Source: Leucobacter sp. cx-42 (lineage in GTDB: Bacteria > Actinomycetota > Actinomycetes > Actinomycetales > Microbacteriaceae). From it: a stretch of 64,000 nt of DNA. Every line of letters begins with the position of its first letter. Position 1 is the first letter of the stretch. The notes below the pieces were generated by a model. The model made no database searches and had not been told where the DNA came from. It was given only the letters and a program-made list of their open reading frames with translations. The stretch lies in assembly GCF_014529985.1 (NCBI RefSeq), contig NZ_JACVMU010000005.1, positions 101,147 through 165,146 on the forward strand. The letters are read 5' to 3'. Below are positions 53,245-63,127 of this stretch, in pieces. The position numbers were made by a program, and so were the translations under genes.

Positions 53245-54134
53245 GCGTGGCTCCTCCCGTTTCGTGCATTCCGAGGTGCGATGCCGCGCACCACCAGTGC
53301 AACAATGTATGCCGCAATAAGCATGAGGACGATCAGTGCACCGGGCGAGGCTGAAGCCCCCGCACGCACCGACCAGTCAAATGAGAACCACAGCCCGAGC
53401 ACGCCTGCCAGGAGCGACACCAAGACCGCCAGCGGCACGAGGAGCCCCAGGCGCTGAGTCAGCAGACGAGCGACCGCCATTGGCACGACCAGCACGGCGA
53501 TGACCATGAGCACGCCCAGCGCCTGCACACCAGCCACCACGGTCAGGGCGACCGCGATATTCAAAGCAAGGTCCGTCGCAAACGGTCGGAAACCCGCCGA
53601 CTCGGCACCGACAGGGTCGAACGCACGCATGAGCTGCGCGCGACGACTCACGAGCACGATCGCAGCAGCAACAACGGCAACGATGATGATCTGCCAGAGA
53701 ACGTCGCTCGTCACCATGAGGATGCGGCCAAAGAGCAGGTCCTGCAACTGCGAAACGTAACTCCCCCCGCGCGAGATCAGCACCACTCCCAGGCTGAAGA
53801 GACCGGTGAGCACCACCGCTACGCCAGCGTCTGATCCACCGCGTCGGTCAGTGAGGGTGAACAGCACTGCCGCGCCGAGTGCGGCGACTGCTGCGCCCGG
53901 CAGGATGCCGGCGGATCCGCCAAGCAGAAAACCGGCGACCAGGCCGGGGAACACCGCATGCACGAGGCCGTCGGTCACGAATTCCATCTCGCGGAAGCTC
54001 ACGAACAGCCCCACGATGCCTGCTGCGACAGAGATCGCAATTACGGCAATGAGGGAACGGCTCATGAACGGCATGGAGAACGCGTCGAGCACTGAGTAGT
54101 CGAGGCCTACGGCCGCCACCAGGGATACCATCAC
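53241..54134 (-). CDS. znuB: Zinc ABC permease, first copy
   Basis: A 297-residue ABC-3 family permease. FVSFREMEFVTDGLVHAVFPGLVAGFLLGG and QALGVLMVIAVLVVPMAVARLL are typical. It overlaps znuC and the second permease by 4 bases each, indicating tight coupling. Confidence 0.86.
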   Translation of the reverse strand: MMVSLVAAVGLDYSVLDAFSMPFMSRSLIAVIAISVAAGIVGLFVSFREMEFVTDGLVHAVFPGLVAGFLLGGSAGILPGAAVAALGAAVLFTLTDRRGGSDAGVAVVLTGLFSLGVVLISRGGSYVSQLQDLLFGRILMVTSDVLWQIIIVAVVAAAIVLVSRRAQLMRAFDPVGAESAGFRPFATDLALNIAVALTVVAGVQALGVLMVIAVLVVPMAVARLLTQRLGLLVPLAVLVSLLAGVLGLWFSFDWSVRAGASASPGALIVLMLIAAYIVALVVRGIAPRNARNGRSHA

Positions 54135-54943
54135 GGGGTATCCACTTCGTGGGTCGTTGTCACGGTGTGCTCATCAATCTCAACGGTGACTTCATGGAAC
54201 GCATGCTTGACGGCATCGAGCGTGAGCGCCTCATCAAGCGGGCCAAAGGCCGCCGGATGCCCCGGCTCCCCCGGCACGTGTCCCGAGGCGAGGAGCAGCA
54301 CGTGCGTGCACGCCTCACGGGCGATCTCGAGGTCGTGGGTCGACACGATGACTGTGCGCCCCTCCTCGCGCTGCGCGCGCACCAGCTCGAGCAGCACGTC
54401 ACGATTCTCGCGGTCGAGGCCATTGAACGGCTCATCGAGCAGCAGCAAGCGCGGCTGCGACACCAGCGCTCGGGCAAGAATACCTCGCTGCTGCTGCCCG
54501 CCAGAGAGTTCGCCGAAGAGCCGGCCGGCGTGATCGGCCAAGCCAACGTGAGCAATCGAGGTATCGATTGCCTCGCGGCCCGCACGCCCAATGCGGCCAA
54601 AGGCTCCGGCCTGGCGATACAGGCCCATCGCAACGACCTGCCGCAGCGTGAGCGGCAAGCTCGTATCGCGTGCATCCGACTGCGGAAGCACGCCGATGTC
54701 GCGACGAGCCGCGGCGGGAAGCTTGCCGAGCACATGCACGGTGCCTCCCGTCAGATCAGAAAGGCCAAGGAGTCCACGAAGCAGTGTGGATTTTCCTGAG
54801 CCGTTCGGTCCGATCAGTGCAACCGCCGCCCCCTCAGGCACATCAAGGGTGAGGTCGTGCACCCGGGCGCGACCCGCGTACCCGAACGCTGCGCGGTCGA
54901 GCGAAATTGCGGCGGTTGCCTGATTGTTTGTCACGAGGTTCAT
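54131..54943 (-). CDS. znuC: Zinc ABC ATP-binding protein
   Basis: A 270-residue ATPase: Walker A GPNGSGKST, Q-loop LPQSDA, signature LSGGQQQR, Walker B LLLLDEPFNGLD, H-loop STHD. It overlaps znuA and the permease by 4 bases. Confidence 0.9.
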   Translation of the reverse strand: MNLVTNNQATAAISLDRAAFGYAGRARVHDLTLDVPEGAAVALIGPNGSGKSTLLRGLLGLSDLTGGTVHVLGKLPAAARRDIGVLPQSDARDTSLPLTLRQVVAMGLYRQAGAFGRIGRAGREAIDTSIAHVGLADHAGRLFGELSGGQQQRGILARALVSQPRLLLLDEPFNGLDRENRDVLLELVRAQREEGRTVIVSTHDLEIAREACTHVLLLASGHVPGEPGHPAAFGPLDEALTLDAVKHAFHEVTVEIDEHTVTTTHEVDTP

Positions 54944-56127
54944 CCCTCCATTGCGGCGTCTACTGCGGCGGGCGGATCAGTCACACTGCCACCCCAGGCC
55001 TCAATAATTGCTCGTGTGTTGTGTACGGTTGCCCCGACGTAGCTCTCTGCCCCGGAGCCTGCAGCGCCAAGTGAATCGGCGTAGAGCGCGGTGTCGTCGA
55101 CGACCGTGACGTTCGCCTCGCGGGCGATGGTTTTTGCAAGCTTCGGACTCATTGAGGACTCCACAAAGATGGCCTGTACGCCACGTGCGTGAATCTGTTC
55201 AACGAGTGCGTCAATCTGGGCCGCACTCGGCTCGGCGTTATCTTCAAACGAGGGCAGGATCGCACCGGCGAACCCGATCTCGTAGTCGTGCAGGAAGTAG
55301 CGAAGCGAATCGTGCCCACTCACGAGGACGCGGTCGGCTTCGGGAACAGCGGCGAACTGCCCAGCAGCCCACCTGTCGAGTTCGGTGAGCGTTGCGATGT
55401 ATTCTGCACCGCGCTTCGTGTAGTTCGCAGCATGCTCGGGATCCGCCTGTGCGAAACCGTCTGCGATCTCAGACACCATCCCCTCCGCGTAGCGCGGGGC
55501 GGTCCACAGGTGCGGGTTGGTGTCACCGTGGTCATGACCGTCGTGATCAGTCGCGGTTTCACCTGCGGCCTCGTCTGCGTGCTCAGCGTGATCGTGATTC
55601 GCCTCGTCGACGTGATCGTGGTCGTGATCGTCGGCGTGGTCGTGGTCATGGTCATGGTCATGATCATGCTCATCAGCCTCAGCAGCGGCCGCAGCAGCGA
55701 TCCCGCTGGCCTCGTCCTCACCCTCGGCCGTGATGCGCTTTGCCTCCGCGAGATCAATGCCATCGGCCGCGGTGATGACCACGCCGTCGAATCCTGATGC
55801 CTCAACCGCACTGTCCAAGAAGGACTCGAGGTTTGCACCGTTCACCACGAGCACATCGGCCTGCCCGAGGGCAAGCAGGTCTGCGGGGGTGGGATCGAAG
55901 TGATGCGCGGATCCGCCAGCAGGGAGCAGCCCCGTCACTTCCGCATCGTTTCCACCAACCTGGGTGGCGAAGTCGGTGAGTTGCGTCGTGGTAGCGACGA
56001 CTTTCAGCTTGTCGTGCTCAGCATCTGCAGCATTGGTACCGCAGGATGTGAGCAACAGTGTCGCGGCAAGCGCGATTCCAGTGGCCCCGAGCATCTGTGT
56101 TCGCTTGGTCAGTGAATGGTGACGCAT
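54940..56127 (-). CDS. znuA: Zinc-binding ABC lipoprotein with His-Asp-rich loop
   Basis: A 395-residue cluster A-I metal-binding protein. Lipobox LTSC (Cys 29), metal residues in GGSAHHFDPTP and the NPHLWTAP strand. A low-complexity loop of about 40 residues, dominated by alternating His and Asp (about 155-200), is typical of zinc rather than manganese carriers. It is the first gene of the operon, directly behind the Zur-box. Confidence 0.9.
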   Translation of the reverse strand: MRHHSLTKRTQMLGATGIALAATLLLTSCGTNAADAEHDKLKVVATTTQLTDFATQVGGNDAEVTGLLPAGGSAHHFDPTPADLLALGQADVLVVNGANLESFLDSAVEASGFDGVVITAADGIDLAEAKRITAEGEDEASGIAAAAAAEADEHDHDHDHDHDHADDHDHDHVDEANHDHAEHADEAAGETATDHDGHDHGDTNPHLWTAPRYAEGMVSEIADGFAQADPEHAANYTKRGAEYIATLTELDRWAAGQFAAVPEADRVLVSGHDSLRYFLHDYEIGFAGAILPSFEDNAEPSAAQIDALVEQIHARGVQAIFVESSMSPKLAKTIAREANVTVVDDTALYADSLGAAGSGAESYVGATVHNTRAIIEAWGGSVTDPPAAVDAAMEG

Positions 56128-56143
56128 AACGTGTCTTCCTAAT

Positions 56144-56158
56144 TGAGAACGATTCTCG
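56144..56158. promoter_or_regulatory. Probable Zur box
   Basis: TGAGAACGATTCTCG contains perfect arms GAGAA and TTCTC around CGA and matches the pattern of Fur/Zur operators in actinobacteria. It lies 17 bases upstream of the znuA ATG, where it would block transcription when zinc is plentiful. Confidence 0.75.
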
Positions 56159-56227
56159 TTCTAGCAATGCGCCAACTCTAACCCTTATTGATACCCATTC
56201 GCAACAAGGTGCTCATATGCTGGTGTC

Positions 56228-57625
56228 ATGTCCGCGCTTCCCGACTCAGCATCCGAGCTCACCGCCGCCCTCCGCGCGGGTGAGATCACCGCCCGCGAAA
56301 CCGCAGAACACTTCCTTGCGCAGATCGAAACCCACGCAGGCCTCGGCGCCTTCGTATCGGTTTCCGCAGAGCGCGCCATCGATGCCGCCCACGAGGCAGA
56401 CACCCGCCGGGCTGCGCTCACCCGCGAGGAGCGCACGGCACTCCCAATCCTGCACGGCGTCCCGGTGGCACACAAAGACCTCACCGCCGTCATTGGCTCG
56501 CCCACGACCCGCGGCAGCGCGACGAGCATCCCCCTCACCCCCTCGCGCATTGACTCCCCCGGCGTCGCCGCCCTGCGAGCGGCCGGCACGATCTCCCTCG
56601 GCAAGACTCAAGTTCCGGAATACGGACTCACCGCATATTCCGAGAACCGCATAGCTCCCCCGGCCCGCAATCCGCTCGATCCAACCCGCACACCGGGTGG
56701 TTCGAGTGGCGGATCCGCTGCCGCGGTCACAGCCGGCCTCCTCCCTTTCGCACCAGGGAGCGATGGCGGTGGATCGATCCGCATCCCCGCCCTTGCCTGC
56801 GGACTCATCGGCCTCAAACCCGGACTTGGTACGATGCCCACTGACCTTGCGAACGGTCCACGCGATGAATTTGGCGCGCCACAGCTCACCGTCTCAGGGC
56901 CGCTCGCGCATACCCCCACCGACGCTGCCCTGCTCGGTGATGCCATGCGAGGCGTTTCACGTGCAACAGCACCGAACTCCTGGAGCCTCGCCGTGCACCG
57001 GGCTGGCGATCTCACAGGGGCGCGGATCGGCATCAGCACCACCTCACCCTTCGCCGACACGTACGACATTTCCCTCTCGAGCGAGGCCAGGCAGGCGCTC
57101 GACATCGCCGTGCGCAAACTCGGCACCCTCGGGCACCATCTCGAAGAGACCTCGTTCAGCTACGGCGACTACGCCGAGACCTTCGGCAAGGTATGGACGG
57201 CGGGCCTCTCCCTGCTCGACTTCACACCTGAGGAAACGTCGCTGCTCATGCCACTCACCAGGGTCTTCCGCGAACGCGCGCTGGCGCGCGGCGAGGCCAC
57301 TCATCGCGCGGCCGCAACGCACCTCCACTCCCACGCGCAGCACATGCGCGCGCAGTGGGGGCTGACCGACTTCGTACTCACCCCAGGCCTGGCGATGACG
57401 GCACCTGCCATCGACGCCTTCACACGCCTCTCCCCTGACGCTGACTACGAACTGCAGTGCCAGTGGGCCCCCTACACGTCGATGGTCAACGTTGCTGGGC
57501 TTCCCGCGATCGCGGTTCCCATCATGCGAACCGCTGATGGCATGAGCATGGGCGTCCAGCTCATCGGTCGCGCAGGTTCAGAGGCTGGCCTCCTGCAGCT
57601 CGCAGAGCAGCTCATCAGCACGTAA
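56228..57625 (+). CDS. Amidase signature family protein
   Basis: A 465-residue amidase. The Ser-cisSer-Lys triad is visible in VAHKDLT (Lys), RTPGGSSGGSAAA (cis-Ser) and SDGGGSIRIPA (nucleophile). The family hydrolyses amides or acts as GatA; the absence of gatB/gatC neighbours argues for a catabolic amidase. It is divergent from znuA. Confidence 0.9.
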   Translation: MSALPDSASELTAALRAGEITARETAEHFLAQIETHAGLGAFVSVSAERAIDAAHEADTRRAALTREERTALPILHGVPVAHKDLTAVIGSPTTRGSATSIPLTPSRIDSPGVAALRAAGTISLGKTQVPEYGLTAYSENRIAPPARNPLDPTRTPGGSSGGSAAAVTAGLLPFAPGSDGGGSIRIPALACGLIGLKPGLGTMPTDLANGPRDEFGAPQLTVSGPLAHTPTDAALLGDAMRGVSRATAPNSWSLAVHRAGDLTGARIGISTTSPFADTYDISLSSEARQALDIAVRKLGTLGHHLEETSFSYGDYAETFGKVWTAGLSLLDFTPEETSLLMPLTRVFRERALARGEATHRAAATHLHSHAQHMRAQWGLTDFVLTPGLAMTAPAIDAFTRLSPDADYELQCQWAPYTSMVNVAGLPAIAVPIMRTADGMSMGVQLIGRAGSEAGLLQLAEQLIST

Positions 57626-57648
57626 TCACCCGAAAGGCAGCTCGTCGC

Positions 57649-58971
57649 ATGCACTACCACCACCGCGAAGACCGACCGTCGATCTTCCCGCTCCGGAAGC
57701 CAACGCGTCGATCCGCGACACTTGCTGGCATCGTCCTGATGATCTTCATCGCGACAATTGTGGCCACAGTCGCCCTGTGGCCCGCGAAGGAAGACGTGCC
57801 GCGGCAAGAATCAGGGTCTGTGGCAAGTGGCGAGGTGGTCGATGCGCGCGTCACACACGTCGAAGCCGTGGCCTGCGTGCAACCGCAGCTCCAGGCCGGC
57901 GACCAGACCGGTGGCCAGGCCGCGGACCAAGCCAGCCAGGACGGCCAGGCGAACCCGCAGAGCAGCAATCAGCAGCCGAACGCCGAAGCCCCCACAGCCA
58001 CCGACTGCCTGAGCGTGCGCGCGCACCTTCCCGTCGGTAAGCCAGTCGCGTTCTTCATGGATGCTGAACGCGCCAAAAGCCGCCCCGTAGCCGTCGGAGA
58101 CGCGGTGCGCCTCATCGCCCATGACTATGTCGTTGACGGCGAGACCGTCACGAATTACTCGTTCTATGACTACCCGCGCGGCGGCAAAATGCTCGCCGTC
58201 GCCATCTTGTTCGTGCTCGTCGTCGTACTGGTGGGCCGGGTTCGCGGCGGACTGGCGCTCATCGGCGTCGGCGCGGCCGTCGCGTTGCTCGTCATGTTCA
58301 TCCTGCCGGCAATTCTCGCGGGCCACTCCCCTGTGCTCGTCGCCATCGTCGGCTCCCTCGACATCATGATCATCGTGCTGTACCTCGCCCACGGGTTCTC
58401 TCACCGCACGACCGCGGCTCTTTTCGGCTCGATCTTTGGCATCGTGTTCACCGCGGTCGCGGGAGCTATGGTCACGCGCTGGCTGCGATTCACTGGCATC
58501 TCCACTACTGAGGAATCGAGTCTGTCCATCTCAGTGCCGGGTATTCAGATGAATGACATCCTGACGGCAACAATCGTCATTGCCGGGCTTGGCGTGCTCA
58601 ATGACATCACGGTGTCCCAGGCCTCCGTTGTCTGGGAGATGCGTGCACTTAACCCACACCTCTCACGCCGCCGCATTTATGCGTCAGCAATGCGGGTCGG
58701 GCGCGATCACATTGCCTCGAGCATCTACACACTCGTCTTCGCCTATGCCGGATCGATGCTCGTCGTCCTCCTGCTCATCTACGCGTTCCCGAAAGACCTC
58801 ATCGAGCTCGTCACCTCCGAGCAACTGGGTCAGGAAGTCATTCGCACACTCGTGGGAGCCACCGGCCTCGTCCTGTCGATGCCGGTTACGACCCTCTGTG
58901 CGATCTGGTTCACCAAGCCGGGCGCGGATCACGCCAGCACCGCCCCACCGCGCGCACATGCGCAGCCCTAA
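57649..58971 (+). CDS. YibE/F family membrane protein
   Basis: A 440-residue protein. An N-terminal helix, an extracytoplasmic part with a Gln/Asp/Ala-rich low-complexity stretch (about residues 80-120), then a block of about seven helices with LVGRVRGGLALIGVGAAVALLVMFILPAILAG and GVLNDITVSQASVVWEM, the YibE/F signature. Function of the family is unknown. It starts 23 bases after the amidase. Confidence 0.88.
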   Translation: MHYHHREDRPSIFPLRKPTRRSATLAGIVLMIFIATIVATVALWPAKEDVPRQESGSVASGEVVDARVTHVEAVACVQPQLQAGDQTGGQAADQASQDGQANPQSSNQQPNAEAPTATDCLSVRAHLPVGKPVAFFMDAERAKSRPVAVGDAVRLIAHDYVVDGETVTNYSFYDYPRGGKMLAVAILFVLVVVLVGRVRGGLALIGVGAAVALLVMFILPAILAGHSPVLVAIVGSLDIMIIVLYLAHGFSHRTTAALFGSIFGIVFTAVAGAMVTRWLRFTGISTTEESSLSISVPGIQMNDILTATIVIAGLGVLNDITVSQASVVWEMRALNPHLSRRRIYASAMRVGRDHIASSIYTLVFAYAGSMLVVLLLIYAFPKDLIELVTSEQLGQEVIRTLVGATGLVLSMPVTTLCAIWFTKPGADHASTAPPRAHAQP

Positions 58972-58988
58972 AAATTCACACTTGCGCG

Positions 58989-59005
58989 ATACCCTAGGGG
59001 GGTAT
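58989..59005. promoter_or_regulatory. Probable CsoR copper operator
   Basis: ATACCCTAGGGGGGTAT is a near-palindrome of the TACCC/GGGTA type bound by copper-sensing CsoR repressors. It overlaps the likely -10 region of the CopZ gene (ATG at 59017). No csoR gene is in the window. Confidence 0.75.
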
Positions 59006-59016
59006 ACTCTGGACGC

Positions 59017-59226
59017 ATGATTACCACTACGTACAACGTGACCGGCATGACCTGCGGCAATTGCGAGAACCACACCCGTGAAGAAGTTGAGCAGGTAGCT
59101 GGCGTGATCTCGCTCGAGGTCAGCGCAAAGACTGGCCTGCTTGCAGTCACTTCAGAGCAGCCCCTCGACGATGCAGCAATCATCGCTGCGGTTGACGAGG
59201 CTGGCTACACCGCAGTTCGCGCGTAG
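59017..59226 (+). CDS. copZ: CopZ-like copper chaperone
   Basis: A 69-residue heavy-metal-associated domain with the copper-binding GMTCGNC and the ferredoxin-like fold pattern; it delivers Cu(I) to the CopA ATPase encoded downstream. The CsoR-type site lies directly upstream. Confidence 0.93.
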   Translation: MITTTYNVTGMTCGNCENHTREEVEQVAGVISLEVSAKTGLLAVTSEQPLDDAAIIAAVDEAGYTAVRA

Positions 59227-59341
59227 CCCTCGCCCTCAGCTCACGCGGCCGCACGCGCTGGGCGCCGATTCGCACTCGCGATCCGCGCCCACTGTCGACC
59301 GGCTCCGCCTGAGCGCACCAGACAGCAAGAAAGGAAGCATC

Positions 59342-61606
59342 GTGGCAACCGCCCAGCCAAACTTCATCCAGCTCGAACTCGGTGGAATGACCTGCTCCTC
59401 GTGCGCCAACCGCATCGAGAAGAAGCTCAACAAACTCGACAACGTCGAAGCAACGGTGAACTACGCCCTCGAACGCGCCACGGTGCATGCCCCAGCGGGC
59501 ATGGATCCGCAGGTGCTCATCGAAACCGTTGAAGCAGCGGGGTACTCGGCCAAGCTGCCGAAATCCCCCGAGGCGCAAACCGACGACGAGCCTGCGGCAG
59601 ATCCCGAGCTCACTGCCCTTCGCCAGCGCCTGATCGGCTCGATCTGGCTCTCGGTCCCCGTCATCGCAATGGCGATGATCCCTGCGCTCCAGTTCGAATA
59701 CTGGCAGTGGCTGTCACTCGCGCTCGCGGCACCCGTAGTCGTGTGGGCTGGCTGGCCGTTCCACAAGGCCGCCTGGACGAACCTGCGCCACGGCGCCGTC
59801 ACCATGGACACCCTCGTGTCTGTTGGCACGGGAGCGGCGTTCCTGTGGTCGCTCTACGCGCTGTTCTTCGGTCACGCCGGCATGCCCGGTATGACCCACG
59901 GCTTCGACTTCTCGCTGCAGCACAGCGACGGCGCAGGCAACATTTACCTTGAGGCCGCAGCTGGCGTCACGATGTTCCTGCTTGCGGGCCGTTACTTTGA
60001 GAAGAAGTCCAAGCGCCAGGCTGGCGCAGCTCTTCGCGCACTCCTCGAGCTGGGCGCGAAGGAAGTCTCTGTGCTGCGTGACGGCGCTGAGACCCGCATT
60101 CCCGTTGAAGAGCTGAAAGTTGGCGACCAGTTCGTGGTGCGCCCCGGCGAGAAGATCGCCACCGACGGTCGCATCGTCGAGGGACACAGCGCGATCGACG
60201 CGTCCATGCTCACCGGTGAATCCATTCCCGTAGAGGCATCTAGCGGCACCGTCGTCGCCGGGGGCACGGTCTCCACGAGCGGTCGCATTGTGGTCGAGGC
60301 AACCCGCGTTGGTTCGGACACCCAGCTTGCGCAGATGGCCAAGATGGTCGAGGACGCACAGTCCGGCAAGGCCGACGTGCAGCGCCTGGCTGACCGTATC
60401 TCTGGCATCTTCGTACCGATCGTGATCCTCATTGCCCTTGGCACGCTCGTGACCTGGCTGCTTCTCGGCTTCAGCGTTGCTGATGCCTTCACCGCCGCCG
60501 TCGCCGTCCTCATCATTGCGTGCCCGTGCGCCCTTGGCCTGGCAACTCCCACGGCTCTCCTGGTTGGCACTGGCCGCGGAGCTCAGCTCGGCATCCTCAT
60601 CAAGGGTCCCGAGATCCTCGAGCAGACCCGTCGCGTCGACACCATCGTGCTCGACAAGACCGGCACCGTCACCACCGGTGAAATGGCGCTCACTGACCTC
60701 GTCTCCCTCGATTCGATCCAGGGCGCGGATCACGACCGCGCCACCCTCCTCCGCTACGTCGCCGCTGTAGAGGGCGCTTCGGAACACCCCATCGCTCGCG
60801 CAATCGCCCGCGGCGCACTCGAAGAGCTCGGCATGACCGCGGCGGATCTGCCGCTTGTCACCGGCTTCGCGAACACCGCAGGCAAGGGCGTCGAGGGCAC
60901 GATCGAGGGCATCACTGTCCTGATCGGCAAGCATTCCATTTCGGGAATGTCTCCCGAGCTGGCAGATCCCGCTCGCGCAGAGCTTGCCCGCCTCGAATCC
61001 GAGGGCAAGACTGCGGCCATCATCTCGTGGGGCGGAATCCCCCGCGGTGTCGCTGCGGTTGCCGATACGGTGAAGCCGACGAGCGCTGAGGCGATCCGCA
61101 ACTTCCGCAAACTCGGCCTTGAGCCGGTGCTGCTGACGGGTGACAATCACTCGGTTGCGGCTCAGGTCGCACGCGAGGTTGGCATCGAACGCGTCGAAGC
61201 CGAGGTACTCCCCGGCGACAAGGTCGCGGTCATCCAGCAGTTGCAGGCAGCCGGCAAGGTTGTCGCGATGGTCGGTGACGGTGTGAACGATGCGCCCGCG
61301 CTCTCGCAGGCCGATCTCGGTCTCGCGATGGGCACCGGAACCGACGCTGCGATCGAAGCGGCAGACATCACGCTCGTCCGTGGTGATCTTCGCAGCGCGG
61401 CTGACGCGATCCGCCTCTCGCGAAGTACACTTCGTACCATCAAGGGCAACCTGTTCTGGGCGTTCGCGTACAACGTGGCAGCGATTCCGCTGGCAGCGCT
61501 TGGACTCCTGAACCCCATGATTGCTGGCGCCGCGATGGCTTTCTCGAGTGTGTTTGTTGTGGGTAACTCGCTTCGCCTTCGTCGCTTTAAGGAAATGAGC
61601 AAGTAA
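59342..61606 (+). CDS. copA: Copper-translocating P-type ATPase
   Basis: About 754 residues. N-terminal metal domain with GMTCSSC, actuator LTGESIPVE, membrane motif [13 protein letters not shown], phosphorylation site [10 protein letters not shown], and [14 protein letters not shown]. The CPC motif and partner CopZ fit Cu(I) export. I chose the GTG at 59342 (after AAAGGAAG), since the frame continues upstream into copZ without a domain. Confidence 0.95.
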   Translation: MATAQPNFIQLELGGMTCSSCANRIEKKLNKLDNVEATVNYALERATVHAPAGMDPQVLIETVEAAGYSAKLPKSPEAQTDDEPAADPELTALRQRLIGSIWLSVPVIAMAMIPALQFEYWQWLSLALAAPVVVWAGWPFHKAAWTNLRHGAVTMDTLVSVGTGAAFLWSLYALFFGHAGMPGMTHGFDFSLQHSDGAGNIYLEAAAGVTMFLLAGRYFEKKSKRQAGAALRALLELGAKEVSVLRDGAETRIPVEELKVGDQFVVRPGEKIATDGRIVEGHSAIDASMLTGESIPVEASSGTVVAGGTVSTSGRIVVEATRVGSDTQLAQMAKMVEDAQSGKADVQRLADRISGIFVPIVILIALGTLVTWLLLGFSVADAFTAAVAVLIIACPCALGLATPTALLVGTGRGAQLGILIKGPEILEQTRRVDTIVLDKTGTVTTGEMALTDLVSLDSIQGADHDRATLLRYVAAVEGASEHPIARAIARGALEELGMTAADLPLVTGFANTAGKGVEGTIEGITVLIGKHSISGMSPELADPARAELARLESEGKTAAIISWGGIPRGVAAVADTVKPTSAEAIRNFRKLGLEPVLLTGDNHSVAAQVAREVGIERVEAEVLPGDKVAVIQQLQAAGKVVAMVGDGVNDAPALSQADLGLAMGTGTDAAIEAADITLVRGDLRSAADAIRLSRSTLRTIKGNLFWAFAYNVAAIPLAALGLLNPMIAGAAMAFSSVFVVGNSLRLRRFKEMSK

Positions 61607-62607
61607 TGACCGAGCGTGATGACCAGTACTGTGACGCAGTTTTCAGCGCGGGGCATCCCGCCGCGCCCGTCCACGAGGACGAGGGCGGCGGGGGCCACGA
61701 TCACGGCGTAAGCGCCCAGACCGCCACCGGTAAACACCGCAAGCGGCTCATCATCGTACTGGCCATCACGCTCGTGGTCTTCATCGCGCAGGTCGTTGGC
61801 GCCCTCATCTCGAACTCGCTCGCGCTGCTCGCTGATGCGGGCCACATGCTCACCGACGCGACGGGCGTGCTCATCGCGCTCATTGCGTCGCTGATCGCCA
61901 CGCTCCCCGCGACCTCGAAGCGCACGTTCGGGTTGCTTCGCGTCGAGATCCTTGCGGCACTCATCAACGGCATCGTGCTCGGCGTGATTGCTGTCGTCAT
62001 CTTCGTGCAGGCCATCGCTCGCATCGGCGATGCCCCAGAGGTGCATGCCACCCCGATGCTCATCGCCGCCATACTCGGCGCGGTGGCCAACCTGGTGAGT
62101 CTGCTCGTACTGCAGGCGGGCCAGAAGGAAAGCCTCAACGTGCGCGGCGCGTACCTTGAGGTGCTCGGTGACCTCCTCGGCTCGATTGCCGTCATCATTG
62201 CCGGCCTCGTGATTCTCTTCACCGGCTGGACGCCGATTGACTGGATCGCTTCGATCGCGATTGCCCTCATGATCCTGCCGCGCGCATACAGCCTGCTGAA
62301 GGATGTCGTGCGCGTACTGCTTGAGGCAACGCCAAAGGGCCTTTCCGTCGAAGAGGTACGCACACACATGGAGGCCGTGCCCGGTGTCGCAATGGTGCAC
62401 GATGTTCACGCGTGGACCATCACCTCGGGCGTCCCCGCATTCTCAGCGCACGTGACCGTCGAAGACGGGGCCTGGAATGAGCGCGGCTACCACGCGGTGC
62501 TCGACGAGCTGAAGGCGTGCCTCATCACGCACTTCGATCTGAACCACTCAACGCTGCAGCTCGAGCCAGAGTCGCACGCGGTGAAGGGGATTGGGCTGCA
62601 TAAGTAG
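61606..62607 (+). CDS. CDF family zinc/cation efflux transporter
   Basis: A 333-residue cation diffusion facilitator. The first part is His/Gly-rich (GGGGHDHGVS). LISNSLALLADAGHMLTDATGV holds the metal-site Asp and His of TM2; six helices are followed by a cytoplasmic domain with VHDVHAWTI. The ATG overlaps copA's stop by one base (TAATG), so it is in the copper operon, though CDFs usually move Zn, Co or Cd. Confidence 0.92.
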   Translation: MTERDDQYCDAVFSAGHPAAPVHEDEGGGGHDHGVSAQTATGKHRKRLIIVLAITLVVFIAQVVGALISNSLALLADAGHMLTDATGVLIALIASLIATLPATSKRTFGLLRVEILAALINGIVLGVIAVVIFVQAIARIGDAPEVHATPMLIAAILGAVANLVSLLVLQAGQKESLNVRGAYLEVLGDLLGSIAVIIAGLVILFTGWTPIDWIASIAIALMILPRAYSLLKDVVRVLLEATPKGLSVEEVRTHMEAVPGVAMVHDVHAWTITSGVPAFSAHVTVEDGAWNERGYHAVLDELKACLITHFDLNHSTLQLEPESHAVKGIGLHK

Positions 62608-62643
62608 CACTCACCCCCGCGCGCAGTCCGCTGCTTCCGCGCT

Positions 62644-62740
62644 CAACCCCGCGAAACTGGCAGTCTCACCCGAAACGGGCCCTTTCATACGCCAGAAATT
62701 AGGAGTTTCGGCAGAAAGGGCCCGTTTCGCGTAGTTGGGG
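62644..62740. repeat. Family B palindromic repeat (copy B2)
   Basis: Outer arms CAACCCCGCGAAAC and GTTTCGCGtaGTTG, inner arms GAAACGGGCCCTTTC and GAAAGGGCCCGTTTC. It matches B1 at 25832. It lies just after the CDF gene. Confidence 0.8.
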
Positions 62741-62800
62741 TCTGGCGCCGCGCCCAACCACGCAATCACATCTGCCAGGGCGCTTCAGCCGTGTGCCATG

Positions 62801-63127
62801 TCACCCAAACGCGCGGATCGCAAGAGCTTGCAATAGCACCGTTGCTCCGAAGTTTCCCGCTACTAGGAAGCCCAGAAGGAACGTGCGGCGTCGAAGTCGG
62901 GCTCGTAATTTTTCAAACAAATACACGGAGGAAAATAGTCCGACTGACAGCATTCCAATGAACACGTTTGAGGCAATTCCCGTGTCAACAACCATGTTGA
63001 GGAAGAAATGCCCCCATGAAATGATCGCTGTCGAGGCAGAGATAATGAGAAGCACACCCTGCGTTTGGAGGCCTCGGCCAGAGTCAACTTTTTCCGGACT
63101 TACCTGCTGTTCTTCTTCGTTTAGCAT
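62801..63127 (-). CDS. Small membrane protein, possible immunity partner
   Basis: About 108 residues with three hydrophobic helices (GVLLIISASTAIISWGHFFLN, IASNVFIGMLSVGLFSSVYLFE, RTFLLGFLVAGNFGATVLLQAL) and a short acidic N-terminus (MLNEEEQQVSPEK). I do not recognise a family. It overlaps the upstream secreted-peptide gene by 7 bases. Size and partner suggest immunity to a secreted toxin, which is inference. GC is lower than the flanking genes. Confidence 0.55.
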   Translation of the reverse strand: MLNEEEQQVSPEKVDSGRGLQTQGVLLIISASTAIISWGHFFLNMVVDTGIASNVFIGMLSVGLFSSVYLFEKLRARLRRRTFLLGFLVAGNFGATVLLQALAIRAFG

